Shown here in pieces: positions 11,790 to 14,753 of a stretch of DNA of 14,753 nt; the stretch's first letter is position 1, and the number at the start of each line of letters is the position of its first letter. A program made the translations under genes and the position numbers. The notes beneath the pieces are model-generated. The model saw nothing but the letters and a program-made list of their open reading frames with translations, did no database searches and was not told the DNA's origin. Origin of the DNA: Lachnospiraceae bacterium UBA6452 (GTDB lineage: Bacteria; Bacillota; Clostridia; Lachnospirales; Lachnospiraceae); contig DJNY01000102.1 in the NCBI GenBank assembly GCA_002441865.1, positions 1 through 14,753 on the forward strand. Direction: 5' to 3'.

Positions 11790-14516
11790 ATGCAGAAAGT
11801 ATTACGAAAAAGAATCTTACGGGATCTGAAAGAAAATCGGTTCCGTTATCTGGCGCTTTCTGCACTGATCATTCTGGTCATGTATCTGGTTGTCAGTATT
11901 GTGGGGGCGGCGGATACGATCATCATCGGTTCTGAAAAACTGGCAAGGCAAAACAAACTGGAGGATGGACAGTTCGGTGTATTTGTGCCTCTGACAGATA
12001 CAGAGACAGAAAAGCTGGAGAAAAAAGGTGTCAAGCTGGAGAAGCAGTTCTATCTGGACTTTGGAACGGAAGATCACAGTACACTTCGTGTATTCCGGAA
12101 TCGGGAAGAGATCGATCTGATCGCACTGGAAGAGGGAAATCTGGCACAGGCGGAAGATGAGATCGTATTGGAGAAGCGTTACTGTGAGGAAAAAGATCTG
12201 CATGTCGGAGACAGCATTACCCTGGCAGAAGATACTTATAGAATTGTCGGAATCGGTTCTACGCCTGACTATGATACACCGCTGAAGCAGACAAGTGATA
12301 CCAATGCTGACAGCAGTATTTTCGGAACTGCTTTTGTAACGGCAGATACCTATGACACGCTCCGGAAGAGCGGAAAGAGTGAAAAAGCGGAAGCGTATGT
12401 CTATGCTTACCGGCTGACCGGGAATCTGACCAATGCACAGCTAAAGGAAGAACTGAAAAAACTGGAATTTTCGGCAGAGGATGTCAAGGATACATATTTT
12501 CAGGAATACTGGGATCAGACAATGGGGAAAAAGGATGATCTGGAGGATGGCATAAATGACCTGATGGACGGCGCAAACGAGCTTCGTGACGGACTTGATG
12601 AACTGCAGGATTACAATGACGATTTGAATGACGGGGCAGATGAAATTTTTGATGCCTATCTGGACGAGGCAAATAAAGCATTGAAGGCATATGGCATTCA
12701 GGAGGTAACAGCAGACAACTTTGAAACAGTATTGAATAATTATGTAAACCAGTCAGACGATCCGGGCGCAAGAATGGTGGCAAGAGGAGCCAGAATGCAG
12801 CTCCAGGAGCTGGAAAGCTATGTAGATGGCACAAAGGAATACACGGATGGTGTAGGGAAAGCGGCAGACGGAAGTGAGGAGCTTGCAGACGGTGTCCGAG
12901 AACTGAAGGACAATACAGATGATATCATTGATTCTGTTTTTGATGTGGATGTCAGTAATATGACCTATTTTCTGGTAGCTGAGGACAACCCGAGAGTGCT
13001 CGGTGCAGCAGGCGATCAGGAGATCAATAAGATCGGTGGACTGATCGCGGGTGTGATCTTAATGGTATTATTCACCTATGTTATTTCCGTTTTCGTGGTA
13101 CATGGTATTGAACAGGAAAGCAGCGTCATCGGTGCATTGTATGCCCTTGGCGTGACAGCTGGGGATTTGATGCTGCATTATATCACACTGCCGGTCATTG
13201 TTTCCGCAGTATCTTCTGTGATCGGCGGACTGATCGGATTCAGCAAATGGGGCATCGGTGTGCAGATGCAGGATAGCTTCAATTACTTCTCATTGCCTGT
13301 GCCTGCATATGAATACACGCCGTACCTGATCATTTATACTTTTGTTATGCCGGCACTTACCGCAGCGATCGTCAACTGTCTGGTGATCCGAAAGAAACTT
13401 TCCAGACCTGTACTTTCCATGCTGCGCAGGGAGCAGAAGGCAGGCAGGATCCGGGATCTGAATCTTGGCAATATGGGATTTATAGCAAGATTCCGTATCC
13501 GTCAGATGCTTCGTGAACTGCGGTCAGCATTTGCAGTTGTTTTCGGTATGTTTGTTTCCATGCTGATCGTTATGATGGGTCTTGATATTTATGTGATGTG
13601 TCAGAATGTCAATGTTGAAAATAAAGCAGACACGAAATTTGCCTATATGTATACTTACAAATATCCGACAGAGGAAGTACCGGAAGGTGGCGAAGAAGCA
13701 TTTGGCAAGACACTGAAGAAGGAACGGCTCGGTTACAATCTGGATGTCACACTTCTTGGTATCCATGACGACAATCCGTATTTTGATGTCAGGGTGGAGG
13801 ATGGTAAAAATAAGATCATCATTTCCACAGCGGTTGCACAGAAATACAATGTCGGTGAGGGTGATGTTTTTGTCTTAAACGATGAAGAAACCGATACCAA
13901 ATATGCATTTGATATTGTCGGCATTGCCCAGTACTCAAGTTCTCTTTATATCTTTATGGACATTGACAGCATGCGGGAACTGTTTCATGAGGGCAGTGAT
14001 TATTACAATATTGTATTTTCTGATAAAGCACTTTCCATTCCGTCCGGCAGATTGTATGCGACAACAACAAAAGAGGATGTGGAAGAAGCATCCGGTATTT
14101 TCATTAAGATGATGCGGCCTATGATCTCTATGCTGCTTGCCTGCTCCGTGATCATCTTCTGTGTTGTCATGTATCTGATGATGAAGGTAATGATCGACCG
14201 GTCTTCGTTCAATATCTCATTGATCAAGATCTTCGGATACCGCACGAAAGAGATCGGCAAGCTGTATCTGCGCGGTAACTTTTATCTGGTGGCAGCAGGT
14301 GCACTGCTCTGTATCCCGCTTGCCAAAGCATGTATGGATGCAATCTATCCGATGCTGGTTGCCAATGTCGGCAGCAGCATGAACCTGACGTTTGGCTGGC
14401 AGTTGTACGCAGGTATCTATGCAGCGGTAATCCTTCTTTATCTGCTCATCAATCAGCTGCTGGTTGGCAGGCTGAAGAAGATGGTACCGGCTGAGGTGCT
14501 GAAGAATCGTGAATAA
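11790..14516 (+). CDS. FtsX-like ABC transporter permease with duplicated core and large extracellular domains
   Basis: A 908-residue membrane partner of the ATPase. Eight hydrophobic helices can be placed at about residues 20-45, 414-439, 462-485, 510-533, 580-604, 775-800, 828-850 and 870-892. This is the duplicated FtsX plan: one helix, a large extracellular domain and three helices, twice. The first extracellular domain (46-413) is unusually long and contains two Asp-Gly repeat stretches of exact 7-residue period near 253-282 and 346-368, likely coiled coils. The second (605-774) resembles the MacB periplasmic core. GGAGG (11776-11780) lies 9 bases upstream, and the ATPase stop codon ends one base before the ATG. 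Export of toxic or lipophilic compounds, or mechanotransmission to a cell-surface partner, is possible; no substrate can be inferred. Confidence 0.9.
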   Translation: MQKVLRKRILRDLKENRFRYLALSALIILVMYLVVSIVGAADTIIIGSEKLARQNKLEDGQFGVFVPLTDTETEKLEKKGVKLEKQFYLDFGTEDHSTLRVFRNREEIDLIALEEGNLAQAEDEIVLEKRYCEEKDLHVGDSITLAEDTYRIVGIGSTPDYDTPLKQTSDTNADSSIFGTAFVTADTYDTLRKSGKSEKAEAYVYAYRLTGNLTNAQLKEELKKLEFSAEDVKDTYFQEYWDQTMGKKDDLEDGINDLMDGANELRDGLDELQDYNDDLNDGADEIFDAYLDEANKALKAYGIQEVTADNFETVLNNYVNQSDDPGARMVARGARMQLQELESYVDGTKEYTDGVGKAADGSEELADGVRELKDNTDDIIDSVFDVDVSNMTYFLVAEDNPRVLGAAGDQEINKIGGLIAGVILMVLFTYVISVFVVHGIEQESSVIGALYALGVTAGDLMLHYITLPVIVSAVSSVIGGLIGFSKWGIGVQMQDSFNYFSLPVPAYEYTPYLIIYTFVMPALTAAIVNCLVIRKKLSRPVLSMLRREQKAGRIRDLNLGNMGFIARFRIRQMLRELRSAFAVVFGMFVSMLIVMMGLDIYVMCQNVNVENKADTKFAYMYTYKYPTEEVPEGGEEAFGKTLKKERLGYNLDVTLLGIHDDNPYFDVRVEDGKNKIIISTAVAQKYNVGEGDVFVLNDEETDTKYAFDIVGIAQYSSSLYIFMDIDSMRELFHEGSDYYNIVFSDKALSIPSGRLYATTTKEDVEEASGIFIKMMRPMISMLLACSVIIFCVVMYLMMKVMIDRSSFNISLIKIFGYRTKEIGKLYLRGNFYLVAAGALLCIPLAKACMDAIYPMLVANVGSSMNLTFGWQLYAGIYAAVILLYLLINQLLVGRLKKMVPAEVLKNRE

Positions 14517-14568
14517 TGGCAGGGAGCAAAACGGAAAAGCAGAACGGACTCAAATATAAAACAGAGAG

Positions 14569-14606
14569 AAAACCGCAGGGAAATATTGAAATCCCTGCGG
14601 TTTTTT
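14569..14606 (+). terminator. Intrinsic terminator of the ABC transporter genes
   Basis: AAAACCGCAGGGA (14569-14581) and TCCCTGCGGTTTT (14592-14604) form a perfect 13-bp stem with a 10-nt loop; the T-run continues to 14606 (six T from 14601). Confidence 0.93.
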
Positions 14607-14610
14607 CGTA

Positions 14611-14619
14611 TGATATAGT
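14611..14619 (+). promoter_or_regulatory. Possible extended -10 promoter of the downstream kinase gene
   Basis: TGA TATAGT at 14611-14619 is a near-consensus extended -10 element directly after the terminator. A TTGAAA at 14586 is too far (22 bases). The rest of the 14607-14694 gap shows only a 10-base palindrome, GCAGATCTGC at 14654-14663, of no clear meaning. Confidence 0.35.
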
Positions 14620-14694
14620 AGCTGCTTGAAAGAAGCGGCTGCAGAGCATGAATGCAGATCTGCGAGTCTTAGAAACAAAGGAAAACAAGAAAAC

Positions 14695-14753
14695 ATGACA
14701 AAACGCGTACTTACAATGCAGGATATTTCCTGCCTGGGACAGTGTTCCTTAAC
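14695..14753 (+). CDS. Pyridoxal/pyridoxamine kinase-like protein, N-terminal fragment (3' partial)
   Basis: The window ends after 19 codons plus two bases of an open frame beginning MTKRVLTMQDISCLGQCSL. The pattern D-x-S-x-x-G-x-x-S/C-S-L near the start matches the opening of PfkB/ribokinase-fold pyridoxal or pyridoxamine kinases, which phosphorylate vitamin B6 vitamers. AAGGAA (14678-14683) lies 12 bases upstream of the ATG. The call rests on this short N-terminal stretch only. It is not part of the ABC transporter operon, since a strong terminator intervenes. Confidence 0.65.
   Translation, partial: MTKRVLTMQDISCLGQCSL

Noticed and set aside
14654..14663. GCAGATCTGC palindrome before the kinase gene
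   Set aside because: A 10-base palindrome is expected by chance in a window of this size and has no second copy nearby.

Overview
The window looks like a chromosomal segment of a Gram-positive gut Clostridia, most likely a Lachnospiraceae member. This is inferred from moderate GC, purine-rich AGGAGG-type ribosome binding sites, extended -10 (TGn TATAAT) promoters, U-tract terminators and the protein families present. I ran no database search, so the family is a judgement from sequence style. The window is densely coded: no stretch over 200 bases lacks a gene, and I see no rRNA, tRNA, CRISPR array or insertion sequence.

Left part (1-5115), metal and amino-acid handling. The window opens inside a copper-exporting P1B ATPase whose C-terminus is fused to a CopZ-like heavy-metal-associated domain. 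A well-placed internal ribosome binding site and ATG just before that domain could also give the domain as a separate small chaperone. A strong promoter overlapping the ATPase stop codon then drives an orphan amino-acid-type solute-binding lipoprotein, which ends in an intrinsic terminator. Immediately after it are a two-cysteine racemase of the DapF fold, whose motifs look more like the staphylopine-pathway histidine racemase CntK than true DapF, and a ZIP-family metal transporter 11 bases downstream. A LysR-type regulator and a histidine phosphatase follow, overlapping by 4 bases.

Middle part (5116-10155). Tryptophanyl-tRNA synthetase has its own promoter and a clear terminator. On the minus strand are a YczE-like membrane protein and, upstream of it, an AraC/cupin regulator. 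Three TGCCAAA direct repeats spaced 32 and 22 bases lie at the putative YczE promoter and may be its operator. The AraC gene diverges from a YbaK/EbsC-type aminoacyl-tRNA deacylase, with two extended -10 elements back to back. An alpha/beta hydrolase and a GNAT acetyltransferase form the next apparent operon.

Right part (10156-14753), a TetR-controlled ABC exporter. The tetR gene has a TTGACA-N17-TAACAT promoter overlapped by a palindromic operator. A second, perfect 17-bp copy of that operator lies between tetR and the downstream ABC ATPase/FtsX-type permease pair, so one repressor probably controls both. The 139-nt tetR leader also holds a terminator-like hairpin with T6, three copies of a 10-mer that could pair in alternative ways, and a 13-codon ORF, so a second, RNA-level control is possible. 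The permease (908 aa) has the duplicated FtsX layout and two stretches of exactly 7-residue-spaced Asp-Gly in its first extracellular domain. After its terminator, the start of a pyridoxal/pyridoxamine kinase-like gene runs off the end.
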